64,000 nucleotides of DNA. It comes from Azospirillum sp. OGB3 (GTDB lineage: Bacteria > Pseudomonadota > Alphaproteobacteria > Azospirillales > Azospirillaceae). Shown one piece after another: positions 39,548-48,187 of this stretch. Position numbers and translations under genes: made by a program. Location: assembly GCF_014192915.1 (NCBI RefSeq), contig NZ_JACHYN010000002.1, positions 434,001 to 498,000 of the forward strand, written 5' to 3'. How positions within the stretch are numbered: position 1 is the stretch's first letter; each line of letters opens with the position of its first letter. The notes below the pieces were generated by a model. The model was given only the letters and a program-made list of their open reading frames with translations. It did not search any database and had not been told where the DNA came from.

Positions 39548-39560
39548 CAGGGGGATGGGA

Positions 39561-40871
39561 ATGGCCGACGCCAAGTTCCTCAAGTTCGACACGCTAAGCC
39601 TGCACGCCGGCCAGCGGCCCGATCCGGCCACCGGGGCGCGGGCGGTGCCGATCTACCAGTCCACGTCCTACGTCTTCGACGACACCGACCATGCCGCCTC
39701 CCTGTTCAACCTGGAACGGCCGGGGCACATCTATTCCCGCATCTCCAACCCCACGGTGGCGGTGCTGGAGGAGCGGCTGGCGGCCCTGGACGGCGGTGTC
39801 GGCGCGGTCTGCACGGCCAGCGGCCAAGCGGCGCTGGCGCTCGCCATCATGACGCTGATGGATGCCGGCGGGCACATCGTCGCCTCCTCCTCGATCTACG
39901 GCGGCAGCCGCAACCTGCTGGCTTACACGCTGCCGCGATTCGGCATCACCACGACCTTCGTGAATCCGCGGGATCTCGACGGTTTCCGCGCGGCGATCCG
40001 GCCGGAGACGCGGCTGCTGTTCGGTGAGGTCCTGGGCAACCCAGGGCTGGAGGTGCTGGATATCCCCCGCCTGTCGGCGATCGCCCATGACGCCGGCCTG
40101 CCGCTGATGGTCGACGCGACCTTCGTCACGCCCTATCTGTGCAAGCCGCTGAGCGTCGGCGCCGATCTGGTCATGCATTCCTGCACCAAGTGGCTGGCCG
40201 GGCACGGCGTCGCCATCGGCGGGGTGGTGATCGACGGTGGCGCCTTCGACTGGGAGGCGTCCGGCAAGTTCCCGACCCTGACCGAGCCCTACGCCGGCTA
40301 TCACGGCATCGACTTCGCGGAGGAATACGGGCCGGCCGCCTTCATCATGCGCGCCCGCGCCGAGGGGCTGCGCGACTTCGGCGCCTGCATGAGCCCGATG
40401 AACGCCTTCCAGATCCTCCAGGGCGTGGAAACCCTGCCGCTGCGCATGAAGGGCCACATCCACAACACCCGCAAGGTGCTGGGCTTCCTCGAATCGGAGG
40501 CCTACGCGGAGAACGGCAGCGTCGCCTGGGTCACCCATCCCGAGTTGCCCGATCATCCCGACCACCGGCTGCGTGCCCAGCTCCTGCCGCACGGTGCGGG
40601 CTCCATCATCTCCTTCGGGATCAAGGGTGGGCGGGAGGCCGGGCGACGCTTCATCGAGAAGCTGGCGCTGTTCTCCCACCTCGCCAACGTCGGCGACGCC
40701 AAGTCGCTGGTCATCCACCCCGCCAGCACCACCCACGCCCAGCTCGACGCCGAGGCGCTCGCCGCCGCCGGGGTGGGGGAGGACATGATCCGCCTGTCCA
40801 TCGGACTGGAGGATTGCGACGACCTGATCGACGATCTGCGCCAGGCGCTGCGCGCCGCGACGAAGGCGTGA
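39561..40871 (+). CDS. metY: O-acetylhomoserine sulfhydrylase (MetY-type, PLP enzyme)
   Basis: 436 residues from ATG 39561 (MADAKFLKFDTLSLHAGQRP), six bases after CAGGGGG; ATG 39555 is an alternative two codons upstream. Cys/Met-metabolism PLP fold: PIYQSTSYVFDDTDHAASLF, SRISNPTVAVLEERLAALDG, the TASGQAALALAIMTL loop, and the Schiff-base Lys210 in MHSCTKWLAGHG. C-terminal SLGDAKSLVIHPASTTH-type segment is present (VGDAKSLVIHPASTTHAQLD). It makes homocysteine from O-acetylhomoserine and sulfide. Length ~430 and the extended insert favour MetY over MetB/MetC. Confidence 0.92.
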   Translation: MADAKFLKFDTLSLHAGQRPDPATGARAVPIYQSTSYVFDDTDHAASLFNLERPGHIYSRISNPTVAVLEERLAALDGGVGAVCTASGQAALALAIMTLMDAGGHIVASSSIYGGSRNLLAYTLPRFGITTTFVNPRDLDGFRAAIRPETRLLFGEVLGNPGLEVLDIPRLSAIAHDAGLPLMVDATFVTPYLCKPLSVGADLVMHSCTKWLAGHGVAIGGVVIDGGAFDWEASGKFPTLTEPYAGYHGIDFAEEYGPAAFIMRARAEGLRDFGACMSPMNAFQILQGVETLPLRMKGHIHNTRKVLGFLESEAYAENGSVAWVTHPELPDHPDHRLRAQLLPHGAGSIISFGIKGGREAGRRFIEKLALFSHLANVGDAKSLVIHPASTTHAQLDAEALAAAGVGEDMIRLSIGLEDCDDLIDDLRQALRAATKA

Positions 40872-40881
40872 GGAGGCTGCC

Positions 40882-41679
40882 ATGGACCTGACCGTCAACG
40901 GCCACGCCGTCTACGCCCACACCGGCGGACGGCCCTTCGACCCGGTGCTGCCGGTGATCGTGCTGATCCACGGCGCCGGCATGGACCACACGGTGTGGAG
41001 CCTGCAAAGCCGCCACCTCGCCCATCACGGGCGGTCGGTCCTGGCTGTGGACCTGCCCGGCCATGGCCGCTCCGGCGGGGCGCCGCTGCCCTCCATCGAG
41101 CAGTTGGCGGACTGGATCGTGGCGTTGCTGGACGCGGCGGGTGTGGCGAAGGCCGCGCTCGCCGGTCATTCCATGGGCGCTCTGGTGGCCCTGGAAACCG
41201 CGGCGCGCCATGGCGACCGCGTCGAATCGCTGGCCCTGCTGGGGGTGGCGGAGACGATGCCGGTCCATCCCGACCTGCTCGCCGCCGCGGCGCTGAACGA
41301 CCCGTCCGCCATCGAGCTGGTCATCGGCTGGGGACACGGGCCGCGTGGGCATGTCGGCGGCGCCGCGGCGCCCGGACTGTCGCTGCTCCCCGGCGGGCGG
41401 CGGCTGATGCAACGGGCGCGGCCCGGTGTGCTGGGCGTCGATCTGGGCGCCTGCAACGCCTATGTCCGCGGCGGTGAAGCGGCGGCCGCGGTGTCCTGCC
41501 CGGCGCTGTTCCTGCTGGGCGGAGTTGACCGGATGACTCCGGCGAAGTCCGGCAAAGCGCTTGCCGCCAAAGTCAATGGTTCCGAAGTCGTGCTGCTTTC
41601 CGGCATAGGCCATATGGTTATGACAGAAGCACCAAACGCAACCACAGATGCTTTCGCGGCCCGGTTCTCTGCGCGCTAG
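40882..41679 (+). CDS. alpha/beta-fold hydrolase
   Basis: 265 residues, single alpha/beta hydrolase domain. VIVLIHGAGMDHTVWSLQSR forms the oxyanion loop, GHSMGA contains the nucleophile Ser97, GGVDRMTPAKSGK supplies the acid, and the catalytic His is in GIGHMVMTEAP. Substrate not predictable. It starts 10 bases after metY with an AGGAGG site, so it is co-expressed; it might process an ester in sulfur amino-acid metabolism, but that is only context. Confidence 0.9.
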   Translation: MDLTVNGHAVYAHTGGRPFDPVLPVIVLIHGAGMDHTVWSLQSRHLAHHGRSVLAVDLPGHGRSGGAPLPSIEQLADWIVALLDAAGVAKAALAGHSMGALVALETAARHGDRVESLALLGVAETMPVHPDLLAAAALNDPSAIELVIGWGHGPRGHVGGAAAPGLSLLPGGRRLMQRARPGVLGVDLGACNAYVRGGEAAAAVSCPALFLLGGVDRMTPAKSGKALAAKVNGSEVVLLSGIGHMVMTEAPNATTDAFAARFSAR

Positions 41680-41714
41680 GCCGGTTGTTTCTTCGTTCAT
41701 TACAGTGCCATCAT

Positions 41715-41731
41715 GAATCGTTAACAGATTC
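41715..41731. promoter_or_regulatory. GANTC pair flanking GTTAACA before the histidine kinase gene
   Basis: GAATC and GATTC are 7 bases apart as an inverted repeat. Each is a CcrM-type GANTC methylation site, and the centre holds GTTAAC, a CtrA half-site-like word. It lies 47 bases before the kinase start. Confidence 0.4.
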
Positions 41732-41777
41732 ACGTCTTACTGATCTGCGTTGGAGCGGCGATGCGGAATGGTGAGCT

Positions 41778-43688
41778 GTGCGAAGACTTGAGCGGTCTGC
41801 CTATGCCCTGCTGGCGGGTGCCGGCGATATCATCGCCGTGCTGTCGCCGGACGGCCGGTTCGCCGAAATGGGGCCGGCGTCGCTGCGCGTCCTCGGCGTT
41901 CCTCCGGAGGCTCTGCTGGGGACGGCCGCGCTGGATTGGGTTCATCCGGACGACCGGGACGAGGTCGCCCGCCGTCTCGCCCGCCGTCTCGCCCAAGATC
42001 TCGCCGGACACGGGCACGGGGCGTCCGCCGACGGCATCGGCCGGTTCGCCTGCCGGCTGCGCCACGCGGCGGGTGGCTGGCGGCATCTGGAGGTGACGGC
42101 GCTGAACCGGCTGGACGACCCCGATGTCCAGGGGATTGTCCTCAACGCCCGCGACGTGACCGACCGGGTGGAGGCCGAACAGCGGCTGCGGGCGAGCGAA
42201 ACGCTCTACCAGACCTTAGCGGACGCCGCCCCGGTCGGCATTTTTCAGGCGGATCGGGACGGCGCCATCGTCTCCGCCAACCCGCGCTTCGCCGCCATCG
42301 CCGGGCTGCCGCCCGATGCTTCGCATGGGCATGGCTGGCGCGCCGCGCTGCATCCGGATGACCGCAAGCGGCTGGACTCCGAATGGGCGGATGCCTTGGC
42401 GTCGGGACAGCCGATTCTGCTGAATTTGCGCTTCCGCGGGGCGGATGGCGGGATCACTCACGCCCTGTGCCAGGGCTCGCCGCTGGCCGACGCGGACGGG
42501 AGGATGCGGGGCTGCGTTGGCACGCTGACCGATATGACCGAATATGTGCGGACGGCCGACGCCCTGCTGATGGCGGAAGCCCGGACCAACGCCATCGTGG
42601 ACGCCGCCGCCGACGCCATCGTCACCATGGACGGGGAGGGCATCGTCCACAGCTTCAACCCGGCGGCGGAGGCGATGTTCGGCATTCCTGCGGGCGACAT
42701 GATGTGGAGCCGGATCGACCGGCTGATTCCGGACATCGTCGGGCTGCTTCAGGATGGCGGGCTGGCCGTCTACCAGCCGGGCGGCGAGGCCCATGGCGCC
42801 GGGGCTGTGCGGGAGGCCGTGGCGGTGCGGGGCGACGGCCGCTTCCCCATCGAACTGTCGGTGAGCGCGGTCGAGACGGGCGGGCGCCGCGTTTTCACCG
42901 GCATCATCCGCGACATCACCGCGCGCAAGCGCGCCGAAAGCGACCTGATCGCCGCGAAGGAGGCCGCCGAATCGGCGGACCGCGCCAAGTCGACCTTCCT
43001 TCAGGTCATGAGCCACGAACTGCGGACGCCGCTGAACGCGGTCATCGGCTTTGCCCAGGTGATCGAAATGCGGCTGCTCGGGCCGCAGGATGTGGACCGC
43101 TACATCGACTATGCCGGCTCGATCCGCCAGTCGGGCGAGCATCTGCTGGCGATCATCGACGACATACTGGACATCACGACGATCGAAGCCGGCGGGCTGC
43201 GGTTGAACGAAACACCCCTCGACCCGTCCGCCCTGGTGGGTGAGGCGCTGAATCTCGTCGCCATCCAGTCGGGCAAGCGCGGCGTGCCGATCCATATCGA
43301 GTTGGAGGACGGTCTGCCGATGCTGTTCGGCGACGCGCGGCGTCTGCGGCAGGTGCTGGTGAATCTGCTCTCGAACGCCGTGAAATTCTCCAACCCCGGC
43401 GAACCCGCCGTGGTGCGCGCGCGCCGCGGCGGCGACAGCGGGCTGGAATTGTCGGTGACGGACACCGGGATCGGCATCGCGGCGGAGGATCTTCCGAAGG
43501 CGATGACCCCCTTCGTCCAGGTCGACCAGTCGATGGCGCGGCGCTACGAGGGGATGGGGCTCGGCCTGTCCATCTCGAAACGGCTGGTCGAGGCGCATGG
43601 CGGCAGGCTGCACATCGACAGCGCGCCGGGGCAGGGGACCACGGTGACGGTGGCCTTGCCGCCGGGCCGGGTCATGGCCGACGGATGA
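41778..43688 (+). CDS. PAS-domain sensor histidine kinase
   Basis: 636 residues with a GTG start at 41778. No membrane helices, so it is cytosolic. Three PAS domains: residues ~8-130, ~140-255 and ~265-385 (NAIVDAAADAIVTMDGEGIV; each followed by a PAC-like segment ending DVTD, DMTE, DITARK). HisKA with phospho-acceptor His413 in MSHELRTPLNAVIGFAQVIE, then HATPase_c with the N box (LVNLLSNAVKFS), G1 (DTGIGIAAEDL) and G2 (GMGLGLSISKRLVEAHGG). No receiver domain is fused and no response regulator is adjacent. The second alphaproteobacterial PleC/DivJ-like class of soluble kinases has this layout; the input is unknown. Confidence 0.9.
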   Translation: MRRLERSAYALLAGAGDIIAVLSPDGRFAEMGPASLRVLGVPPEALLGTAALDWVHPDDRDEVARRLARRLAQDLAGHGHGASADGIGRFACRLRHAAGGWRHLEVTALNRLDDPDVQGIVLNARDVTDRVEAEQRLRASETLYQTLADAAPVGIFQADRDGAIVSANPRFAAIAGLPPDASHGHGWRAALHPDDRKRLDSEWADALASGQPILLNLRFRGADGGITHALCQGSPLADADGRMRGCVGTLTDMTEYVRTADALLMAEARTNAIVDAAADAIVTMDGEGIVHSFNPAAEAMFGIPAGDMMWSRIDRLIPDIVGLLQDGGLAVYQPGGEAHGAGAVREAVAVRGDGRFPIELSVSAVETGGRRVFTGIIRDITARKRAESDLIAAKEAAESADRAKSTFLQVMSHELRTPLNAVIGFAQVIEMRLLGPQDVDRYIDYAGSIRQSGEHLLAIIDDILDITTIEAGGLRLNETPLDPSALVGEALNLVAIQSGKRGVPIHIELEDGLPMLFGDARRLRQVLVNLLSNAVKFSNPGEPAVVRARRGGDSGLELSVTDTGIGIAAEDLPKAMTPFVQVDQSMARRYEGMGLGLSISKRLVEAHGGRLHIDSAPGQGTTVTVALPPGRVMADG

Positions 43689-43717
43689 CGGCTACGGCGA
43701 GGCCTCCCTGCGGACGC

Positions 43718-43749
43718 AAAAACGGCGCCCCGGTTTCCCGGAGCGCCGT
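43718..43749 (-). terminator. terminator of hsp20 (minus strand)
   Basis: Read on the minus strand: ACGGCGCTCCGG, loop GAAA, CCGGGGCGCCGT, then TTTTT. It lies 22 bases past the hsp20 stop and also between converging genes. Confidence 0.85.
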
Positions 43750-43771
43750 GCCGACGTGTGGAGGTTTCCGG

Positions 43772-44233
43772 TTACGCGGCCTGCTGGGTCAGCGCGGGCT
43801 TCGCCGTGCCGTTGGTGCCGATCTGAATGGTCCGCGGCTTCATCGTCTCCGGCACCTCGCGCACCAGATCGATGTGGAGCAGCCCGTTCAGCAGATTGGC
43901 GTTGCCCACCTTGATGAAGTCGGCAAGCTGAAAGCGGCGCTCGAAAGCGCGGCCGGCAATACCCCGGTAGAGGAATTGGCCGGTCTCCTGTTCCTTCTTA
44001 GCTTTTCCTGTGACCACCAGAGAGTTCTGCTGAGCGGTGATCTCCAGGTCTTCCGGGCCAAAGCCGGCGACGGCCATGGTGATCCGGTAAGCGTCGTCGC
44101 CCGTTTTTTCGATGTTGTAGGGCGGGTAGGACGCGGCGGCCTCGTCGCCGGTCATCGCGTTCTCCAGGAGTCGCGAGAGGCGATCGAACCCGACGGTCGA
44201 ACGGAACAGGGGCGAAAGGTCGTAGGAGCGCAT
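43772..44233 (-). CDS. small heat-shock protein, Hsp20/IbpA family
   Basis: 153 residues from ATG 44233 (MRSYDLSPLFRSTVGFDRLS), the IbpA-like N-terminus. Alpha-crystallin domain: PPYNIEKTGDDAYRITMAVA, GFGPEDLEITAQQNSLVVTG and YRGIAGRAFERRFQLADFIK. C-terminal region has a KPRTIQI motif corresponding to the I-x-I tail. It is a holdase that keeps unfolded proteins soluble. An upstream start at 44368 is rejected because the region holds a promoter and leader. The ribosome site GGAGGA lies inside a hairpin (see ROSE feature). Confidence 0.95.
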   Translation of the reverse strand: MRSYDLSPLFRSTVGFDRLSRLLENAMTGDEAAASYPPYNIEKTGDDAYRITMAVAGFGPEDLEITAQQNSLVVTGKAKKEQETGQFLYRGIAGRAFERRFQLADFIKVGNANLLNGLLHIDLVREVPETMKPRTIQIGTNGTAKPALTQQAA

Positions 44234-44237
44234 GACA

Positions 44238-44257
44238 TATCCTCCAGATGAGCGATA
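44238..44257 (-). promoter_or_regulatory. ROSE-type RNA thermometer hairpin of hsp20
   Basis: On the minus strand UAUC-G-CUC pairs with GAGGAUA across the loop AUCUG; the bulged G follows the conserved ROSE word UCGCU facing AGGA. This pairs the ribosome site GGAGGA, 7 bases before the hsp20 ATG. A further ACC/ACGAT...ATCGT/GGT arm lies upstream (44264-44290). ROSE elements repress rhizobial hsp20 genes at low temperature; function here is inferred. Confidence 0.75.
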
Positions 44258-44341
44258 CAGCGATCGGAGACCACGATCATCGTCGGTCCCTCGGCTTGCG
44301 GATCCGGCGAACCCCAACTGGGCGTCCGCCGATACCGCGAC

Positions 44342-44369
44342 AGATAAGCGAGCGTCCTTGCCGTTCAAG
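44342..44369 (-). promoter_or_regulatory. RpoH-type heat-shock promoter of hsp20
   Basis: Minus strand: CTTGAA (44369-44364), a 15-base spacer, CTTATCT (44348-44342), near the alphaproteobacterial RpoH consensus CTTG-N17-CYTATNT. It gives a ~100-base leader, the usual ROSE length. Confidence 0.7.
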
Positions 44370-44512
44370 AGCGCGCTTTTCGAAATTCACCGGATCGCGC
44401 CGCCCCCGCCCACAGGGCGGACGGCGGGGGTCCATAACCACTCATCGATTGTTAATCAGTTGCGGCGAGGCTCGGAATCGGGCCATTCGGCCGCGGGAGG
44501 GGTACGGCCGTG

Positions 44513-44920
44513 ATGGAAACACCGACCTTCTTCAACGGGACTTACGACGAGACGATGGCGTTGCTGATCGAGGCGCGCAATTACATCGCCTATCATGACG
44601 CCGCCAGCCATCGGGCGCTGCCGCCCCAGGTCCGGCTTCAGATCTCGTACGAATCCATGCGGGTGACCAGCCGCCTGACCCAGGTCATGGCCTGGCTGCT
44701 GGCACAGAAGGCCGTCCATGCCGGGGAGATGACCCGCGAGCAGGCGGCGAGCGAAGATTTCGCCCTGTCGGGCGGGGACATTTGCACCGATCCCTCCGGC
44801 CCCGACAACGAGCAGCTTCCGGAAGGCCTGCGCAGCCTTCTGGAGCGCAGCCACCGGCTCTACATGCGCGTCGCCCGCCTGGACGAGCGCGCCCGCGACG
44901 CGGTGGCACTGGCCGGCTGA
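44513..44920 (+). CDS. DUF1465-family protein
   Basis: 135 residues from ATG 44513 (a GTG one codon upstream is possible). All-helical: FFNGTYDETMALLIEARNYI, RLQISYESMRVTSRLTQVMA, WLLAQKAVHAGEMTREQAAS and LLERSHRLYMRVARLDERAR. This is the alphaproteobacterial DUF1465 family, of unknown biochemistry. A TTAATC-containing palindrome (GATT-GTT-AATC, 44448-44458) lies 55 bases upstream. Confidence 0.78.
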   Translation: METPTFFNGTYDETMALLIEARNYIAYHDAASHRALPPQVRLQISYESMRVTSRLTQVMAWLLAQKAVHAGEMTREQAASEDFALSGGDICTDPSGPDNEQLPEGLRSLLERSHRLYMRVARLDERARDAVALAG

Positions 44921-44950
44921 CGGCCGGCTTTTTCAAAAGCCGCAAACGCG

Positions 44951-44983
44951 AAAAGGGCGCCCGGCGGACCGGACGCCCCTTTT
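44951..44983. terminator. bidirectional terminator
   Basis: AAAAGGGCGCCCGG, loop CGGA, CCGGACGCCCCTTTT, between the converging DUF1465 and rpmE genes; serves both strands. Confidence 0.9.
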
Positions 44984-45003
44984 CGTTTTGCGGGCGAAGA
45001 AGC

Positions 45004-45228
45004 TTACTTCTTCAGGCCGAAGCTCGCGAAGCGCTTGTTGAACTTGGCGATCTGGCCGCCCGTGTCCAGCAGCTTCTGCACGCCGGTCCAAGCCGGGTGC
45101 GACTTCGGGTCGATGTCGAGGCGCAGCGTATCGCCCGGCTTGCCCATCGTGGAGCGGGTCTTGAACGTGCTGCCGTCGGTCATCACCACGTTGATCTCGT
45201 GGTAGTCGGGATGGATATCAGTCTTCAT
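45004..45228 (-). CDS. rpmE: 50S ribosomal protein L31
   Basis: 74 residues from ATG 45228 ([20 protein letters not shown]). Conserved [20 protein letters not shown] and [20 protein letters not shown]. No Cys, so it is the zinc-free form typical of alphaproteobacteria. Confidence 0.97.
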   Translation of the reverse strand: MKTDIHPDYHEINVVMTDGSTFKTRSTMGKPGDTLRLDIDPKSHPAWTGVQKLLDTGGQIAKFNKRFASFGLKK

Positions 45229-45256
45229 GGCCGGGGTTCCTGCAAAGCGAGCGCGG

Positions 45257-45285
45257 TCTATAGCAAAGCATGCGGAATGATGCAA
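45257..45285 (-). promoter_or_regulatory. promoter of rpmE
   Basis: Minus strand TTGCAT (45285-45280), 17 bases, TATAGA (45262-45257), about 30 bases before the rpmE ATG. Confidence 0.55.
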
Positions 45286-45480
45286 CCGCGTTCCTGCGCC
45301 GGAAAACTGGGCAGTCCTAAAGCTGGGCAGTCCTTAGGAATCGCCGCTTCGCCGTGCCGCCATGCCCGCGTGGTTCCATCCGCCGGCCGCACCATACCTT
45401 GTTCATAGGTCCCCCCCTTGCTATATGCCGGGCTTGCCCCCGTGCACCATCCGCACACTGTCCTGCCCTGGGGAGCCCCG

Positions 45481-47313
45481 GTGTCCCGTCCGTCGTCCAA
45501 GTCCGATCCGGTGTCCGAAGGGACGCCCGTCGCCGCAACGCGCCGTCGCAACCTGTCGCCGCTGCGCCGGCTGTTTCCTTTCCTCTGGCCCTACCGGCTG
45601 CACATTCTGGGGGCCATGCTGTCCCTGACCGTGGCCGCCGGGACCGTCCTGGGGCTGGGGCAGGGGATGCGCGTCCTGGTGGACCAGGGCTTCGTCGCGG
45701 GCGATTCGGCGCTTCTCGACCGGGCGCTCCTGGTGTTGCTGGTGGTCATCGTGCTGATGGCCGCCTCGACCTTCGGGCGCTTCTATCTGGTGAGCTGGAT
45801 CGGCGAGCGGGTGGTCGCCGACATCCGCCGCGCCGTCTACAGCCATGTGGTGAAGCTCTCTCCGGGCTTCTTCGAGACCACCAAGACCGGCGAGATCCTG
45901 ACGCGCCTGACCACCGACACCGAGGTGCTTCAGACCGTGGTCGGGTCCTCCGTCTCGATCGCGCTGCGCAACACGCTGATGTTCGTCGGCGGCACGGCGA
46001 TGCTGCTGGTGACCTCGCCGAAGCTGGCCGGGCTGGTGTTCCTGGGCGTGCCGGTGGTCATCCTGCCGATCATCATCCTGGGCCGGCGGGTGCGCGCGCT
46101 ATCACGGGCCAGCCAGGACAAGATCGCCGACCTCGGCTCCTTCGTCGAGGAGACGCTGGGCGCCATCCGCACCATGCAGGCCTACACGCACGAGGCCATC
46201 GACCGCAGCCTGTTCGGCGGGCGGGTGGAGGACGCCTTCGCCACCGCCCGACGGCGGGTGACGGTGCGCGCCATCATGACGATGATCGTCATCGTGCTGG
46301 TCTTCGGCTCCGTCGGCCTCATCCTGTGGATCGGCGGGCACGACGTGCTGGCCGGGCGGCTGACGGTGGGGCAGCTCTCGGCCTTCGTCATCTATTCGGT
46401 GGTCGTCGCCGGTTCGGTCGGGGCGATCAGCGAGGTGGCCGGCGACCTCCAGCGCGCCGCCGGCGCGACGGAGCGGCTGTTCGACCTGCTCGACACCGAG
46501 CCGGAGATCCGCGCCCCGGCCAACCCGCGCGCGCTTCTGGAACCGGCGCAGGGCGCGCTGTCCTTCCGCGACGTGCGCTTCCATTACCCGTCGCGCCCGG
46601 ACTGGGCGGCGCTCAAGGAGTTCTCGCTGGAGATCGAACCTGGGGAGACGGTGGCCCTGGTCGGCCCGTCGGGCTCCGGCAAGTCCACGGTGTTCCAGCT
46701 TCTGCTGCGCTTCTACGATCCGCAGGCCGGGGCGGTCACCCTGGACGGGGTGGACGTCCGCGACGCCGACCCGGTGGAGGTGCGGCGGCGGCTCGGCCTC
46801 GTGGCGCAGGACCCGGTGGTCTTCTCCGCCAACGCCTGGGAGAACATCCGCTACGGGCGCCCGGACGCCAGCGACGCCGAGGTGCTCGCTGCCGCCGAGG
46901 CCGCCCACGCGCTGGAGTTCCTGCAAGCGCTGCCCGAGGGGCTGGACACCTTCCTGGGCGAAAAGGGCGTGCGGCTGTCCGGCGGCCAGCGCCAGCGCCT
47001 GTCCATCGCGCGGGCCATCCTGCGCGACCCGCCGGTTCTGCTGCTCGACGAGGCGACCAGCGCGCTCGACGCGGAGAGCGAGCGCATGGTGCAGGACGCG
47101 CTGGACAAGCTGATGACCCGGCGCACCACGATCATCATCGCGCACCGTCTGGCGACCGTCCTCAACGCCGACCGGATCGTGGTGATGGAGCAGGGGCGCG
47201 TCGTCGCCACCGGGCGCCACGCCGACCTCGTCCGTGAGGGCGGCCTCTACGCCCGCCTCGCGGCGCTCCAGTTCGACCGCGCGGCGGACGAGGCCGGGCT
47301 GGTCGGGGGCTGA
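45481..47313 (+). CDS. MsbA-like ABC exporter (fused membrane and ATPase domains)
   Basis: 610 residues from GTG 45481. Six membrane helices in the first ~330 residues (e.g. LHILGAMLSLTVAAGTVLGL; ALLVLLVVIVLMAASTFGRF; TMIVIVLVFGSVGLILWIG), then the ATPase: Walker A GPSGSGKS (~395-402), Q-loop LVAQDP, signature LSGGQRQRLS (~498), Walker B PPVLLLDEATSALD and the H-loop IIIAHRLATV. It works as a homodimer and exports a hydrophobic or lipid substrate; the substrate is unknown. No partner genes beside it. TTG 45418 would add 21 unsupported residues. Confidence 0.92.
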   Translation: MSRPSSKSDPVSEGTPVAATRRRNLSPLRRLFPFLWPYRLHILGAMLSLTVAAGTVLGLGQGMRVLVDQGFVAGDSALLDRALLVLLVVIVLMAASTFGRFYLVSWIGERVVADIRRAVYSHVVKLSPGFFETTKTGEILTRLTTDTEVLQTVVGSSVSIALRNTLMFVGGTAMLLVTSPKLAGLVFLGVPVVILPIIILGRRVRALSRASQDKIADLGSFVEETLGAIRTMQAYTHEAIDRSLFGGRVEDAFATARRRVTVRAIMTMIVIVLVFGSVGLILWIGGHDVLAGRLTVGQLSAFVIYSVVVAGSVGAISEVAGDLQRAAGATERLFDLLDTEPEIRAPANPRALLEPAQGALSFRDVRFHYPSRPDWAALKEFSLEIEPGETVALVGPSGSGKSTVFQLLLRFYDPQAGAVTLDGVDVRDADPVEVRRRLGLVAQDPVVFSANAWENIRYGRPDASDAEVLAAAEAAHALEFLQALPEGLDTFLGEKGVRLSGGQRQRLSIARAILRDPPVLLLDEATSALDAESERMVQDALDKLMTRRTTIIIAHRLATVLNADRIVVMEQGRVVATGRHADLVREGGLYARLAALQFDRAADEAGLVGG

Positions 47314-47377
47314 GGAGCCCGCCGCCCTTCGGGCGCCGGGTGCGGAACCCGTCCGCGTTTGCGGCGGTTGTCGGGCC

Positions 47378-48172
47378 ATGTCCACAGACACGACTCATCG
47401 TCCTTCACCGGTACGGGCGGCGGGGCTTTCCTGGGCGGGATACCTGCTGGGTTTCGCGCTCGGCGGCTTCTTCGACGGGATCCTGCTGCATCAGGTGCTG
47501 CAATGGCATCACCTGCTGTCGGCGGTCGAATCCTCGGCCGTGCAGGACATCCGCGTTCAGATCTTGGCGGACGGCCTGTTCCATGCGGCGATGTACCTCG
47601 TCGCGGCGGGCGGCCTGTGGCTGCTGTGGCGGAGCCGCCGCCGCTTCGCCGAGTCGGGGGCGGACCGGTTCCTGTTTGCCAACGCGCTGATCGGATTCGG
47701 CGTTTGGCACATCATCGACGGCGTCCTGTCCCACTGGATTCTCGGCATCCACCGCATCCGCATGGATTCGGCGAACCCGCTGTTCTGGGACCTGCTGTGG
47801 TTCGTCGTCTTCGGCGTCGCCGTCGCCGGGGCGGGCTGGCGGTTGCGGCGCGGCGGGGGAACGGGCGGTGGTGGCCGGGGCGCGCCGGTGGCCCTGACGC
47901 TGGCAATTCTGATCGCCGGGCCGGTCGCCGCTTTGCCGCCTCCGGGCGTGACCACGGTGATGGTGCTGTTCCAGCCCGGCACGACGGCGATCGAGGTCTT
48001 CACCGCCTTAGCGGCGGTGGACGGGCGGCCGGTCTGGCAGGATTCCTCCGGCCAGCTCTGGGCCATTGATCTGGGCGAGGGAGGCAGCCCGACCGCGCTG
48101 TACCGGCACGGCGCCCTGCTGGTCAGCAACACGCTGCTGCCGACCGGTTGCCTCGACTGGTTCCGGACCTGA
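47378..48172 (+). CDS. DUF2243 membrane protein with extra C-terminal domain
   Basis: 264 residues from ATG 47378 (MSTDTTHRPSPV). DUF2243 core: GFFDGILLHQVLQWHHLLSA, LADGLFHAAMYLVAAGGLWL, GFGVWHIIDGVLSHWILGIH, with several His at the membrane face, and four membrane helices. Residues ~165-190 form another hydrophobic segment, then a ~75-residue soluble tail (VMVLFQPGTTAIEVFTALAA ... GCLDWFRT) not part of the standard domain. Function unknown; the His pattern could bind haem or metal. It starts 65 bases after the ABC exporter gene. Confidence 0.8.
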   Translation: MSTDTTHRPSPVRAAGLSWAGYLLGFALGGFFDGILLHQVLQWHHLLSAVESSAVQDIRVQILADGLFHAAMYLVAAGGLWLLWRSRRRFAESGADRFLFANALIGFGVWHIIDGVLSHWILGIHRIRMDSANPLFWDLLWFVVFGVAVAGAGWRLRRGGGTGGGGRGAPVALTLAILIAGPVAALPPPGVTTVMVLFQPGTTAIEVFTALAAVDGRPVWQDSSGQLWAIDLGEGGSPTALYRHGALLVSNTLLPTGCLDWFRT

Positions 48173-48187
48173 GGCGCCGCCGCCCGG

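Noticed and set aside
39374-39560. SAM-II riboswitch before metY
   Set aside because: The conserved core words of that class were not found, only a simple hairpin.
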